NCBI RefSeq assembly: GCF_900111895.1
Contig: NZ_FOKB01000001.1
Span: 935,177 to 999,176, forward strand
Direction: 5' to 3'
DNA: 64,000 nt
DNA from: Pseudomonas simiae
GTDB lineage: Bacteria > Pseudomonadota > Gammaproteobacteria > Pseudomonadales > Pseudomonadaceae
Shown: positions 8,776 to 18,756 of the stretch, piece after piece
Position numbering within the stretch: position 1 is the stretch's first letter
Layout: each line of letters begins with the position of its first letter
The notes under the pieces: generated by a model
What the model saw: only the letters and a program-made list of their open reading frames with translations
The model's database searches: none
Told to the model about the DNA's origin: nothing
Made by a program: the position numbers and the translations under genes

Positions 8776-9600
8776 TCAATCACCGAACGGGCCGGCCGCG
8801 CAGAACGCGCCGCCCTGGTAGACCTTGGCCGGGTCATTGTCGGACACCGGTGGCTGGGTTTCGACCTGGGCACGGAACACTTCGGAGCTGTCCTTTGGCG
8901 CAAAGCCCAGGTGGGCGGCGTAGCGGTTGTCCCACCAGGTGTCGAGGTTATCCGACATGCCGTAGACCACGGTGTGCCCGACGTTGGGGGTGTACAGCGC
9001 GCGCTCGAGCAACTGAGTCAGGTCGTCGAAGCTCAGCCACGTGTGCATCATCCGACGATTCTGCGGTTCCGGGAACGACGAGCCAATGCGGATGCTGACG
9101 GTCTCGATGCCATAGCGATCAAAGTAGAAGCTGGCCATGTCTTCGCCGTAGGACTTGGACAAGCCGTAGTAGCTGTCCGGGCGGCGAGGGGAGTGGGCGT
9201 CGAGTTTTTCACCTTGCTTGTAGAAGCCGATCACGTGGTTGGAACTGGCGAAAATCACGCGCTTCACACCGTGGCGGCGCGCGGCTTCATAGACATGAAA
9301 AATGCCGCTGATGTTCGCGCCGAGCACTTCTTCGAAAGAACGCTCCACCGAGACGCCGCCGAAGTGCAGGATCGCGTCGACGCCTTCCACCAGGTGGTGC
9401 ACGGCTTGTTTGTCGGCGAGGTCGCAAGGTTGCACTTCTTCGGACGCGTCGGCAGCCGGGGCCATATTGGCGATGTCCGACAGACGCAGTACCTGGGCAT
9501 AAGGGCGCAGGCGCTCGCGCAGGACCTTACCCAGGCCGCCAGCGGCACCGGTGAGCAGCAGGCGGTTGAATGGAACGGGCGTGGTTGGGGTAGTGGTCAT
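8776..9600 (-). CDS. udh: Uronate dehydrogenase (NAD-dependent)
   Basis: The 274-residue extended-type SDR oxidises D-galacturonate or D-glucuronate to the aldaric acid lactone (EC 1.1.1.203). The NAD-binding motif TGAAGGLG is at 17-24 and the catalytic Tyr145/Lys149 in SYYGLSKSYGED. The whole sequence (ILHFGGVSVERSFEEVLGANISGIFHVYEAARRHGVKRVIFASSNH; QGGAFCAAGPF at the C-terminus) closely matches my memory of the characterised Pseudomonas syringae and P. putida enzymes. It is the first catabolic gene after the porin, with a GTCATACG-containing motif upstream. Confidence 0.92.
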   Translation of the reverse strand: MTTTPTTPVPFNRLLLTGAAGGLGKVLRERLRPYAQVLRLSDIANMAPAADASEEVQPCDLADKQAVHHLVEGVDAILHFGGVSVERSFEEVLGANISGIFHVYEAARRHGVKRVIFASSNHVIGFYKQGEKLDAHSPRRPDSYYGLSKSYGEDMASFYFDRYGIETVSIRIGSSFPEPQNRRMMHTWLSFDDLTQLLERALYTPNVGHTVVYGMSDNLDTWWDNRYAAHLGFAPKDSSEVFRAQVETQPPVSDNDPAKVYQGGAFCAAGPFGD

Positions 9601-9623
9601 GAGGGTTCCATTGTTGTTGTAGG

Positions 9624-9637
9624 TTGTCGTATGACTA
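9624..9637. promoter_or_regulatory. Possible operator upstream of udh
   Basis: TTGTCGTATGACTA on the plus strand (complement TAGTCATACGACAA) is nearly palindromic and lies 24-37 bp before the udh start. Its core CGTATGAC/GTCATACG recurs upstream of the porin gene at 11130-11137. The form resembles GntR/FadR-type operators, and uronate genes are commonly controlled by such regulators. No GntR gene lies in the window. Confidence 0.4.
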
Positions 9638-9700
9638 TGCCGAAGTATCGTTAGGGATTCCCTTGGTTGTCAACGTCCTTGCGGTCAGGTGATGGCCGGA

Positions 9701-9794
9701 AATGTGGGAGCGGGCTTGCTCGCAAATACAGTGTGTCAGTCGACTCATCCGCGGCGGATGTAGCGCATTCTCGAACAAGCCCGCTGCCACAGGG
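9701..9794. repeat. REP doublet
   Basis: A copy starting TGTGGGAGCGGGCTTGCTCGC (9701-9726) is followed by an inverted, diverged copy (9771-9794, CGAACAAGCCCGCTGCCACAGG). It lies between the porin gene and udh and could fold in the transcript. Confidence 0.7.
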
Positions 9795-9832
9795 GTATGC
9801 GTTGACGGGAAGTTTCCGCTCGATCCGAAACC

Positions 9833-11095
9833 CTACAGCAGTGAGATCGGGTAGCTGATAAAGAGGCGATTTTCATCGAACTCGTTATTGCTGAAATCCC
9901 GACGCATGGTCGAATTGCGCCAGCGCACATTCAGATCCTTCAGTGCGCCGCTTTGCACTGTGTAGGCCAGTTCCGACTCCCGACCCCATTCCTTGCCATC
10001 GGTGATTGCCCCGGTGTGTACGTTACTGCCGCTGATATAGCGGTTCATCAGGGTCAACCCCGGAATGCCCAGTACCACGAAGTTGAAGTCATGGCGCACC
10101 TGCCAGGATTTTTCCTTGGCGTTATCGTAGCTGGCGTTGTAGCTGTCGTTGGCCAGGGTCCCGCCGCTGGTGCCGTTGACCCGCATCCACACGCTGTCAC
10201 CGGTGAGTTTCTGCAGGCCCACATAGAAAGTGTTGCCGTTGTATTTGGCTGAGAGCAGGGCGAAAGCGGTTTTGTTGTCGAGGTCGCCGGCCAGGGCGCT
10301 GCCGTCTTCCTTACCGGTGAAAAAACCGAGGTTGGCGCCCAGGGTCCAGTCGCCGACAGGTTGGCTGTGGGTCAAGTTGAAATACTGCTGCTGGTAGATG
10401 TCGCTGAGTTCGGCGTACCACACACCGACCTGGGTGCGTTTGTCGTTGAAGCTGTATTCGCCGCCACCGAAGTTGAAGCGGTCGGAGGTGAACGCGGCTT
10501 TGCCGTTCATGAACATGTCTTCCATGCTCGCATCGTTGCGCGGGCTGTTACCGCGAAACTGCCCGCCGTAAAGCGTCAGGCCGGCGATTTCATTGGAGGT
10601 GACCTGGCCTCCGCGGAAGGTCTGGGGCAGGGAGCGGCCGTCGTCGGAGCGCAGGATCGGCAGCACTGGCATCCATTCGCCGACCTTCAATTCAGTCTTC
10701 GATAATTTGGTTTTCAGCGCCACGCCAAGGCGCCCGAAGTTATCGGCCGGGCGGCCATCGCTGTGGATCGGCAGCAACTGCGTACCGCCGGTGCCTTTAC
10801 CGCCATCGAGCTTTTGCGAATACAGGCCCAGCACATCAATGCCGAAGCCCACCGTCCCTGTGGTGTAGCCGGACTTGGCGTCGAGAATGAAGTTCTGCGT
10901 CCATTCTTCGGCCTTGCCCTGGGGGTTGGTCGGGTTGGTGAAGTTACGGTTGAAGTAGGCGTTGCGCAGGTTGAGCGTGGCCTTCGCGTCTTCGATAAAA
11001 CCGTCGGCCTGAACGCTGAGGGGGAGGGTAAATGCCAGGCTGCCGAGACCGAGGAGGCCGATACATGAGGACGAATTGCGGGCGAATTGACTCAC
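9833..11095 (-). CDS. OprD-family outer-membrane porin
   Basis: The 420-residue protein is an OprD-family 18-strand beta-barrel. It has a signal peptide (SSSCIGLLGLGSLAFTLPLSVQA), the early OprD motif GFIEDAKATLNLRNAYFNRNF, repeated amphipathic strands, and a C-terminal strand ending in ISYPISLL. I prefer the GTG start at 11095 because GGGAG lies 7 nt before it and it gives a clean signal peptide; an ATG at 11134 is also in frame. It is the first gene of the uronate cluster and probably takes uronates or aldarates across the outer membrane. Confidence 0.87.
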   Translation of the reverse strand: MSQFARNSSSCIGLLGLGSLAFTLPLSVQADGFIEDAKATLNLRNAYFNRNFTNPTNPQGKAEEWTQNFILDAKSGYTTGTVGFGIDVLGLYSQKLDGGKGTGGTQLLPIHSDGRPADNFGRLGVALKTKLSKTELKVGEWMPVLPILRSDDGRSLPQTFRGGQVTSNEIAGLTLYGGQFRGNSPRNDASMEDMFMNGKAAFTSDRFNFGGGEYSFNDKRTQVGVWYAELSDIYQQQYFNLTHSQPVGDWTLGANLGFFTGKEDGSALAGDLDNKTAFALLSAKYNGNTFYVGLQKLTGDSVWMRVNGTSGGTLANDSYNASYDNAKEKSWQVRHDFNFVVLGIPGLTLMNRYISGSNVHTGAITDGKEWGRESELAYTVQSGALKDLNVRWRNSTMRRDFSNNEFDENRLFISYPISLL

Positions 11096-11128
11096 AGTGG
11101 AACTCCCTTTTTTGTTGTTTTTATTATT

Positions 11129-11150
11129 TGTCATACGTCGTCGTACAACA
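11129..11150. promoter_or_regulatory. Possible operator upstream of the porin gene
   Basis: The stretch TGTCATACGTCGTCGTACAACA shares GTCATACG with the element before udh and carries a second, opposite half CGTACAACA. It lies 34-55 bp before the chosen GTG start of the porin. Sharing within one cluster suggests a common regulator; this is inference. Confidence 0.4.
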
Positions 11151-11241
11151 TTGAGCGGGATATTTGCGAGGTTTTCGAGGGCTGTCAAGCAGAAGTTATA
11201 CGATGACTCGGGGCGGGTTGATCAAAAGCGGGCACCGCCAC

Positions 11242-11331
11242 TGTGGGAGCTGACTTGCCTGCGATGGCATTGCCGCGGTGTTCCTGCCAGACCGTGTTGT
11301 CTCCATCGCAGGCAAGCCAGCTCCTACAGGG
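11242..11331. repeat. REP doublet between porin gene and copD
   Basis: Inverted copies of TGTGGGAGCTGACTTGCCTGC type lie at 11242-11265 and 11304-11331 with a 38-bp loop. The two arms match except for one or two positions. They lie beyond the 3' end of copD and before the porin promoter. Confidence 0.75.
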
Positions 11332-11352
11332 ATTGCATTTCAACCTCTGTTT

Positions 11353-12210
11353 TTAGCCGGCCATAACCATTGGCGGGAGGGTACCCAACAGCGAGACGGC
11401 GGCTACCGCTGAAACACCCAGTAACCATTCCAGCATCACGCTGGCCTTCAAAGTGCCCAATCGCGCTTCACAACGTTCGATACGGAGCCGGTTCAGCAAG
11501 GCCAGCGCCAACATCCCCAGCACCAGCAGCACCTTGATCAACAGGATCAACGCGAACCCCTGGAACAAAGGCGTGGGCCACAGTTGCCCGGTAAGCACAC
11601 GCACGTTGATCAAACCGGTGACCAGCAAACCGGCGACCAGGCCATAACCCACACCGCTGAACCGCCGCAGGATCGGCTCCAGCGCCAAGGGGGGCGAGTG
11701 CCTGAGGATCAACACCAGCAGGAGCAATCCGCCTAGCCAGGCACCCACACACGCCAGGTGCACCACCTGATTGAGGATCAGTAATTGCCCGCTGAGCCCA
11801 TCGAGCATGGCGCCATGGCCGACCGGCGCCAAGGTCCCCAGCAACAACGCGATGACCGCCAAGCGCAGTGCCCGCCAGGGTTTGATCAGCACGATCAGCA
11901 GCAACAGGTTCAATAGCAGGTGCCATACCCACACCTGGCCAAAGAAGGTCTTGCCCAGTACCAACTGCACGGTGGCCGGTTGCAGCGCCGCGTCCCAGCG
12001 ACCTGCCATGCTGGCGGTAATCAACAGCAACCAGGCCACGCCGGAAAACACCCCCAGCCAGGCCAGCCCACGGGTGATACGGTCAAGTTGCCGGTCCAGT
12101 ACCGGTTGCGTTTCAGCGCCCAGCAGCCAGGGCCTGAAAGCGCAGGACCCGAACATCAGCAGCACGACGATGAAATGCAGGAAGCGGCACAGCACCAGCA
12201 GCGTCGCCAT
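11353..12210 (-). CDS. copD: Copper resistance protein CopD (inner membrane)
   Basis: The 285-residue polytopic protein has about eight helices and CopD-family features, with conserved histidines in helices (CRFLHFIVVLLMFGSCAFRP; QVWVWHLLLNLLLL; LNQVVHLACVGAWLGGLLLL). It starts 3 bp after the end of copC. The pair is thought to take copper from the periplasmic CopC into the cytoplasm or to metalloenzymes. There is no copA/copB nearby, so it is the copper-import type pair rather than the full plasmid-type resistance operon. Confidence 0.87.
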   Translation of the reverse strand: MATLLVLCRFLHFIVVLLMFGSCAFRPWLLGAETQPVLDRQLDRITRGLAWLGVFSGVAWLLLITASMAGRWDAALQPATVQLVLGKTFFGQVWVWHLLLNLLLLIVLIKPWRALRLAVIALLLGTLAPVGHGAMLDGLSGQLLILNQVVHLACVGAWLGGLLLLVLILRHSPPLALEPILRRFSGVGYGLVAGLLVTGLINVRVLTGQLWPTPLFQGFALILLIKVLLVLGMLALALLNRLRIERCEARLGTLKASVMLEWLLGVSAVAAVSLLGTLPPMVMAG

Positions 12211-12213
12211 GGG

Positions 12214-12579
12214 TTATTGGCCGACCTTGAAGCTGTACTCACCGTTGCTCTTGTGGGTGTCGACCGAAACCGCGTTCCACACCACTGTGTAGTTACCGGC
12301 GGCCAGTGGTGCGGCCGGGGTGACTACCAGGACTTTCTTGTCGGCTCCTAAGGTTTCCAGGCCCTTGATCGCAACTTCGGTGCCGTCCTTGCTCAGGGAC
12401 ACCTTGGTAAAGGTGGCCTCGACGCCTTCGCTGAAGGTCAGGCGCAGGTCTTTAGGCGCGGCGACGCTGCTGTCGGCCGCCGGTTCGGCGCTTTTGAGGT
12501 GCGCGTGGGCGAATGCGGCAGATGCACCCAGCAGGGAGGCGAGCAGGGCGACGGTGGTGAGGCTTTTCTTGATCAACAT
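12214..12579 (-). CDS. copC: Periplasmic copper-binding protein CopC
   Basis: The 121-residue protein has a signal peptide ending AFA, so the mature N-terminus begins HAHLKSAEPA. This free N-terminal histidine, with the later VDTHKSNGEYSF histidine, is the Cu(II) site of short CopC proteins. There is no methionine-rich Cu(I) loop of the PcoC type, so it probably binds Cu(II) only. Its start overlaps the stop of the GNAT gene by 7 nt, giving the operon GNAT-copC-copD. Confidence 0.9.
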   Translation of the reverse strand: MLIKKSLTTVALLASLLGASAAFAHAHLKSAEPAADSSVAAPKDLRLTFSEGVEATFTKVSLSKDGTEVAIKGLETLGADKKVLVVTPAAPLAAGNYTVVWNAVSVDTHKSNGEYSFKVGQ

Positions 12580-13040
12580 TGTTCAATACCTTCGGGGTCA
12601 GGAGTCGGTAAAGCCATGTGCAGCAACGGAAAGGGCTTGCCTTCGCCATCCAGCGGCGAGCGCGCGACCTGGATAAAACCATAATGCAGATAGAAGCCCA
12701 CGGCTTGGGGGTTTTGTTCGTTCACGTCCACCGTGAGCGTGTCGTGACGGGCGCGGGCGTGGTCCAGCAACTGGCGGCCGATGCCCTGGCCACGGCGGTC
12801 GGGCTCGATGAACAGCATTTCCACGTTGTGCCCACCGGTGCCGATGAAACCGGCGATGCCGTGTGGGTCTTCATACACCCACACATCCAGCGCGGGCATT
12901 GGCAGGTAGGTGTCGCGCACCAGGGGCAGCAGACGTTGGATGTCATCCTCGGGGAGGAAATCATGGGTGGCGCGTACCGAGCGCTCCCACAGTGCTCCCA
13001 GCACGGGGTCGTCGGTGGGCACGCGAGGTCGAATAGTCAT
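12573..13040 (-). CDS. GNAT-family N-acetyltransferase
   Basis: The 155-residue protein shows the GNAT acetyl-CoA pyrophosphate loop DRRGQGIGRQLLDHA (about residues 81-95) after the strand NVEMLFIEP, and the late motif NPQAVGFYLHYGFIQVARSP. It resembles YjaB/PA-type acetyltransferases. It overlaps copC by 7 nt and is co-transcribed with it, but no link to copper is known. The substrate is unknown. Confidence 0.82.
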   Translation of the reverse strand: MTIRPRVPTDDPVLGALWERSVRATHDFLPEDDIQRLLPLVRDTYLPMPALDVWVYEDPHGIAGFIGTGGHNVEMLFIEPDRRGQGIGRQLLDHARARHDTLTVDVNEQNPQAVGFYLHYGFIQVARSPLDGEGKPFPLLHMALPTPDPEGIEQC

Positions 13041-13183
13041 TGCGATGATCCTTCATGGGGACCGCGATCCTAACCAATCCGATTTCCAGGGGAAAGGTTC
13101 GCGTCAGAAGTTTCATTATGGGCTGTCGCCGCGATCTAGAGCCGATGGTAGTCTTTAAGCCAAGTTGTTGTCAGGGAGCCCTT

Positions 13184-13804
13184 ATGGGCAATCACAAGAT
13201 CGGAATTCGTCGGGTCAACGTCGAGAAAATCCTGCTGGCGGCGGAGAAAATCTTCGCCGAAAAAGGCTATGGCAGTACCGCCATGGCGGATATCGCCGAA
13301 GAAGTGCAACTGCCGCGCTCCAACCTGCATTACTACTTCACCACCAAAAGCGAGCTGTACAGCGCGGTGCTGTTCGATCTGCTGGAGGTGTGGAAGCAGG
13401 ACGCCTTGAGTTTTGAGACCTTCGATGACCCGCGGGTGGTGCTCAGCAGTTACATCCGCGCCAAGATGCAACGCTCGCGGACCCGGCCCTATGGCTCGAA
13501 AGTCTGGGCCAATGAAATCATCCACGGCGCGCCGACGCTTGGTGAGGCATTGGATGAAAGCCTGTACGACTGGGCCAAGATGAAGGAAGCGAAAATTCGC
13601 CAGTGGGTGGAAGACAAACGCATCCTGCCGGTGGAACCGTCGAGCCTGCTGTACATGATCTGGGCCTCGACCCAGCACTATGCCGACTTTGATCATCAGG
13701 TGAAGATCCTGAATGAGCACCAGCCGTTGTCGGATATGCAGTTTGAGAAGGCAATACAGACGGTGACGAGTGTGATCTTGCGGGGGATTGGGCTGGAGCC
13801 TTGA
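13184..13804 (+). CDS. TetR-family regulator, RutR-like, of pyrimidine catabolism
   Basis: The 206-residue protein starts at ATG 13184, with GGGAG 8 nt upstream; longer in-frame starts have no such site. The HTH region AEKIFAEKGYGSTAMADIAEEVQLPRSNLHYYFTTKSELYSAVL and the C-terminal domain (SKVWANEIIHGAPTLGEALDESLYDWAKMKEAKIRQWVEDKRI; YMIWASTQHYADF) are those of RutR/YcdC proteins, which sense uracil or thymine. It lies beside the reductive pyrimidine pathway genes and is probably their regulator. Confidence 0.87.
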   Translation: MGNHKIGIRRVNVEKILLAAEKIFAEKGYGSTAMADIAEEVQLPRSNLHYYFTTKSELYSAVLFDLLEVWKQDALSFETFDDPRVVLSSYIRAKMQRSRTRPYGSKVWANEIIHGAPTLGEALDESLYDWAKMKEAKIRQWVEDKRILPVEPSSLLYMIWASTQHYADFDHQVKILNEHQPLSDMQFEKAIQTVTSVILRGIGLEP

Positions 13805-13825
13805 CGGGTCGAGGCTGATGGCCTC

Positions 13826-13908
13826 TTCGCGAGCAAGCCCGCCCCCACATTCGACTGCATTCTATCTGGAGGAATGCGGTCGAATGTGGGGGCGGGCTTG
13901 CTCGCGAA
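13826..13908. repeat. Long REP doublet with perfect 30-bp arms
   Basis: Arms 13826-13855 and 13879-13908 are exact reverse complements (core GAGCAAGCCCGCCCCCACAT). The pairing continues inward (TGCATTC against GAATGC), so nearly the whole 83 bp can fold into one hairpin. It lies between the convergent regulator and preA, where it could act as a two-way transcription barrier. Confidence 0.8.
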
Positions 13909-13922
13909 GGCGGCCTGAAGGG

Positions 13923-15197
13923 CTACACAGCTTCGCGGTAGGGATTCCTCGGATCCTGCGTCCAATTCAAGAACGGCTTGCCTGTGTCCATCGGCACCAT
14001 CTCGATACAGTCCGCCACCGGGCAGGTGATCTGACACAGGTTGCAGCCCACGCACTCATCATCGATCACCTCGTATTTATGCGTGCCATCCGCCTGTTTC
14101 AAACTGGCGATGGCCTGGTGCGACGTGTCCTCACAGGCAATGTGGCAACGTCCGCAGCCAATGCAGGCTTCCTGATCGATCTTCGCAATGACTTGATAGT
14201 TGATATCCAGGTACTTCCAGTCCGTCGTGTTGCCCACCGCACGCCCGGAAAAGTCCTGCAGGCTGTTGTAGCCTTGGCTGTCCATCCATCGCGATAGTCC
14301 GTCCTTCATCTCCTCCACAATCCGAAACCCATGCAGCATCGCCGCCGTGCACACCTGCACCGCGCCGCAGCCCAGGGCTACAAACTCCGCCGCGTCACGC
14401 CAGTTGCCGATGCCACCAATGCCGCAGATCGGCAGGCCCTGGGTCTGCGGGTCGCGGGCGATTTCGGCGACCATGTTCAGCGCGATCGGCTTGACCGCCG
14501 AACCGCAATAACCGCCGTGGGTACTTTGGGTGCCCACCACCGGCAGCGCGACCATGCGTTCCAGGTCGACGCTGGTGATGGAGTTGATGGTGTTGATCAG
14601 CGACACCGCATCCGCGCCGCCGCGATACGCGGCCCGCGCCGCCACGCGAATGTCGGTGATGTTCGGCGTGAGCTTGACGATCACCGGCAGCGAGCAATAG
14701 GTTTTGCACCAGCGCGTCACCTGTTCCACATACTCCGGCACCTGGCCTACCGCCGCGCCCATGCCGCGTTCGGGCATGCCGTGGGGGCAGCCGAAGTTCA
14801 GTTCGATACCGTCGCAGCCGGTGGCTTCCACCAGCGGCAGGATTGTTTTCCAGGACTCCTCGACGCACGGCACCATCAGCGACACGATCAGCGCGCGGTC
14901 GGGCCAATCCTTTTTCACCTGGGTGATTTCCCGCAGGTTGATCTCCAGGGAGCGGTCCGTGATCAGCTCGATATTGTTGATGCCCATCACTTCACGGTTG
15001 GGACCGTAGTGCGCCGAGTAGCGTGACGACACGTTGACCGCTGCAGGGTCTTCGCCAAGGGTTTTCCAGACCACGCCACCCCAACCGGCCTCGAAGGCGC
15101 GCACCACGTTGTAAGCCTTGTCGGTGGGCGGCGCGGAGGCCAGCCAGAACGGGTTGGGGGCTTTGATACCGGCAAATACAATCGAGAGATCGGCCAT
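13923..15197 (-). CDS. preA: NAD-dependent dihydropyrimidine dehydrogenase subunit PreA
   Basis: The 424-residue protein has an FMN-binding dihydroorotate-dehydrogenase-like barrel (GCDGIELNFGCPHGMPERGMGAAVGQ; VIVKLTPNITDI; GIGGIGNWRDAAEF) and a C-terminal 2x[4Fe-4S] ferredoxin domain: CIGCGRCHIAC from about residue 345 and CVGCNLCQITC from about 382. It reduces uracil and thymine to the 5,6-dihydro forms together with PreT. The ATG at 15197 overlaps the TAA of preT (TAATG); the longer frame upstream lies inside preT. Confidence 0.95.
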   Translation of the reverse strand: MADLSIVFAGIKAPNPFWLASAPPTDKAYNVVRAFEAGWGGVVWKTLGEDPAAVNVSSRYSAHYGPNREVMGINNIELITDRSLEINLREITQVKKDWPDRALIVSLMVPCVEESWKTILPLVEATGCDGIELNFGCPHGMPERGMGAAVGQVPEYVEQVTRWCKTYCSLPVIVKLTPNITDIRVAARAAYRGGADAVSLINTINSITSVDLERMVALPVVGTQSTHGGYCGSAVKPIALNMVAEIARDPQTQGLPICGIGGIGNWRDAAEFVALGCGAVQVCTAAMLHGFRIVEEMKDGLSRWMDSQGYNSLQDFSGRAVGNTTDWKYLDINYQVIAKIDQEACIGCGRCHIACEDTSHQAIASLKQADGTHKYEVIDDECVGCNLCQITCPVADCIEMVPMDTGKPFLNWTQDPRNPYREAV

Positions 15198-16564
15198 TAC
15201 GCAGCCTCCACATTCAACATGAGTTGGGCGTGCATGGCCTCGGCGGCCAGCTTGCCGTGTTGCACGGCCTGCACGGTGAGGTCCTGGCCGAGGCTGACGC
15301 AATCGCCACCCGCGTACACACCGGGAATGCTGGTGCGCAGCTGTTCGTCGACGAAAATCCTTTCACCGACACGGTGCAGCTGCTGGGCCAGCGGATCGTG
15401 CAGTGCCTCGTTGTCGAAACCCTGGCCGATGGCCTTGAAGATCGCATCGGCAGCCAGGTCGAAGGTTTCGCCGGTCGGGAGCAGACGGCCGTTTTCCATG
15501 CGCGTGCGCAGGAAGCGCATGCCGCGCACATGGCCCTGATCGTCCAGCAGCACCTCCTCTGGCTGGGCCCAGGTCAGCAGGCGTACCTGGTTGGCCTTGG
15601 CGATGTCCTGTTCATGGTGGGTGGCGCCCATGTCCGCCAGGCCACGGCGGTAGACGAGGTTCACATCGTGGGCACCGAGACGGGCCATCTGCACGGCCAT
15701 GTCGATGGCGGTGTTGCCGGCGCCGAGCACGATGCAGCGATTGGCCAGGGGCAGTTGGGTCAGGTCGTCGGCCTGGCGCAGTTCGCGGATGTAGTCGGTG
15801 GCGGCGAGCAGGCCGGGGGCGTCTTCGTGGGGCAGGCCGAGCTGTTTGCTCGCGGCCAGACCGAGGCCGAGGAACACCGAATCGAATTGCTGATGCAGTT
15901 CGCTGAGGGTCAGGTTATCGCCGAGGCGCTGGCCGTGACGAATCTCGATGCCGCCGATTTGCAGCAGAAAATCCAGCTCCTTCTGCGCGAAGTCATCCAC
16001 CAGTTTGTACTTGGCGATCCCGTATTCATTCAGGCCGCCGGCTTTTTCCCGGGCCTCGAAAATCACCACGTCATGGCCGTGCAAGGCGCTGCGGTGGGCG
16101 CAGGCCAGTCCCGCAGGGCCTGCACCCACCACGGCGATACGCTTGCCGGTCGAGGCTGCGCGGTGGAAGGGGTGCTCGGTGAAGTGTGTATTGTCGACAG
16201 CATAACGTTGCAACAGACCGATCAGCACCGGCGCGCATTCTTCAGCGTTGTTACGCACGCAGGCTTGCTGGCAGAGGATCTCGGTGGGGCAGACCCTGGC
16301 GCAACTGCCGCCGAGAATGTTGGCCGAGAGGATTTTTTGCGCCGCGCCTTGTACGTTTTCGGTGTGGATGTTGCGGATAAACGACGGGATGTCGATTTCG
16401 CTGGGGCACGCATTCACGCACGGCGCGTCGTAGCAATACAGGCAGCGCGAGGCTTCCAGTTGTGCCTGGCGGGCGTTGAGAGGCGGTGCCAGGTCGGTGA
16501 AATGGCTGGCGAGGGTGGCCCCGTCTTCGTGGGGATGGGGGAGGTGGGTCAGGGTCTGGATCAC
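15197..16564 (-). CDS. preT: NAD-dependent dihydropyrimidine dehydrogenase subunit PreT
   Basis: The 455-residue protein starts at GTG 16564, with GAGG 8 nt upstream. The N-terminal iron-sulfur domain holds CLYCYDAPCVNACPSEIDIP and GSCARVCPTEILCQQAC; the FAD-binding motif [13 protein letters not shown] (about residues 145-157) and the NAD-binding motif CIVLGAGNTAIDMAVQMARLGA follow, as in the small subunit of glutamate synthase. It passes electrons from NADH to PreA. The two genes are translationally coupled. Confidence 0.95.
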   Translation of the reverse strand: MIQTLTHLPHPHEDGATLASHFTDLAPPLNARQAQLEASRCLYCYDAPCVNACPSEIDIPSFIRNIHTENVQGAAQKILSANILGGSCARVCPTEILCQQACVRNNAEECAPVLIGLLQRYAVDNTHFTEHPFHRAASTGKRIAVVGAGPAGLACAHRSALHGHDVVIFEAREKAGGLNEYGIAKYKLVDDFAQKELDFLLQIGGIEIRHGQRLGDNLTLSELHQQFDSVFLGLGLAASKQLGLPHEDAPGLLAATDYIRELRQADDLTQLPLANRCIVLGAGNTAIDMAVQMARLGAHDVNLVYRRGLADMGATHHEQDIAKANQVRLLTWAQPEEVLLDDQGHVRGMRFLRTRMENGRLLPTGETFDLAADAIFKAIGQGFDNEALHDPLAQQLHRVGERIFVDEQLRTSIPGVYAGGDCVSLGQDLTVQAVQHGKLAAEAMHAQLMLNVEAA

Positions 16565-16638
16565 GGTTTTGGCCTCACGGTGATTGAGGTGCTGCCTCTG
16601 ATGGGCATTGGTTTTTTTGTTGCCTGTGCTGGCCTCTT

Positions 16639-16709
16639 CGCAGGCAAGCCAGCTCCCACATGCATCGGGTTCACAGGGTTAAAATGTGGGAGCCGGGCTT
16701 GCCCGCGAC
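16639..16709. repeat. Mixed REP doublet
   Basis: The left copy (16639-16662, TCGCAGGCAAGCCAGCTCCC) and right copy (16685-16709, GTGGGAGCCGGGCTTGCCCG) are of two related subtypes, so the arms pair only partly. It separates preT from the dihydropyrimidinase gene. Confidence 0.7.
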
Positions 16710-16725
16710 AGGCCTAAGGCCGTTT

Positions 16726-18756
<2,031 letters not shown>

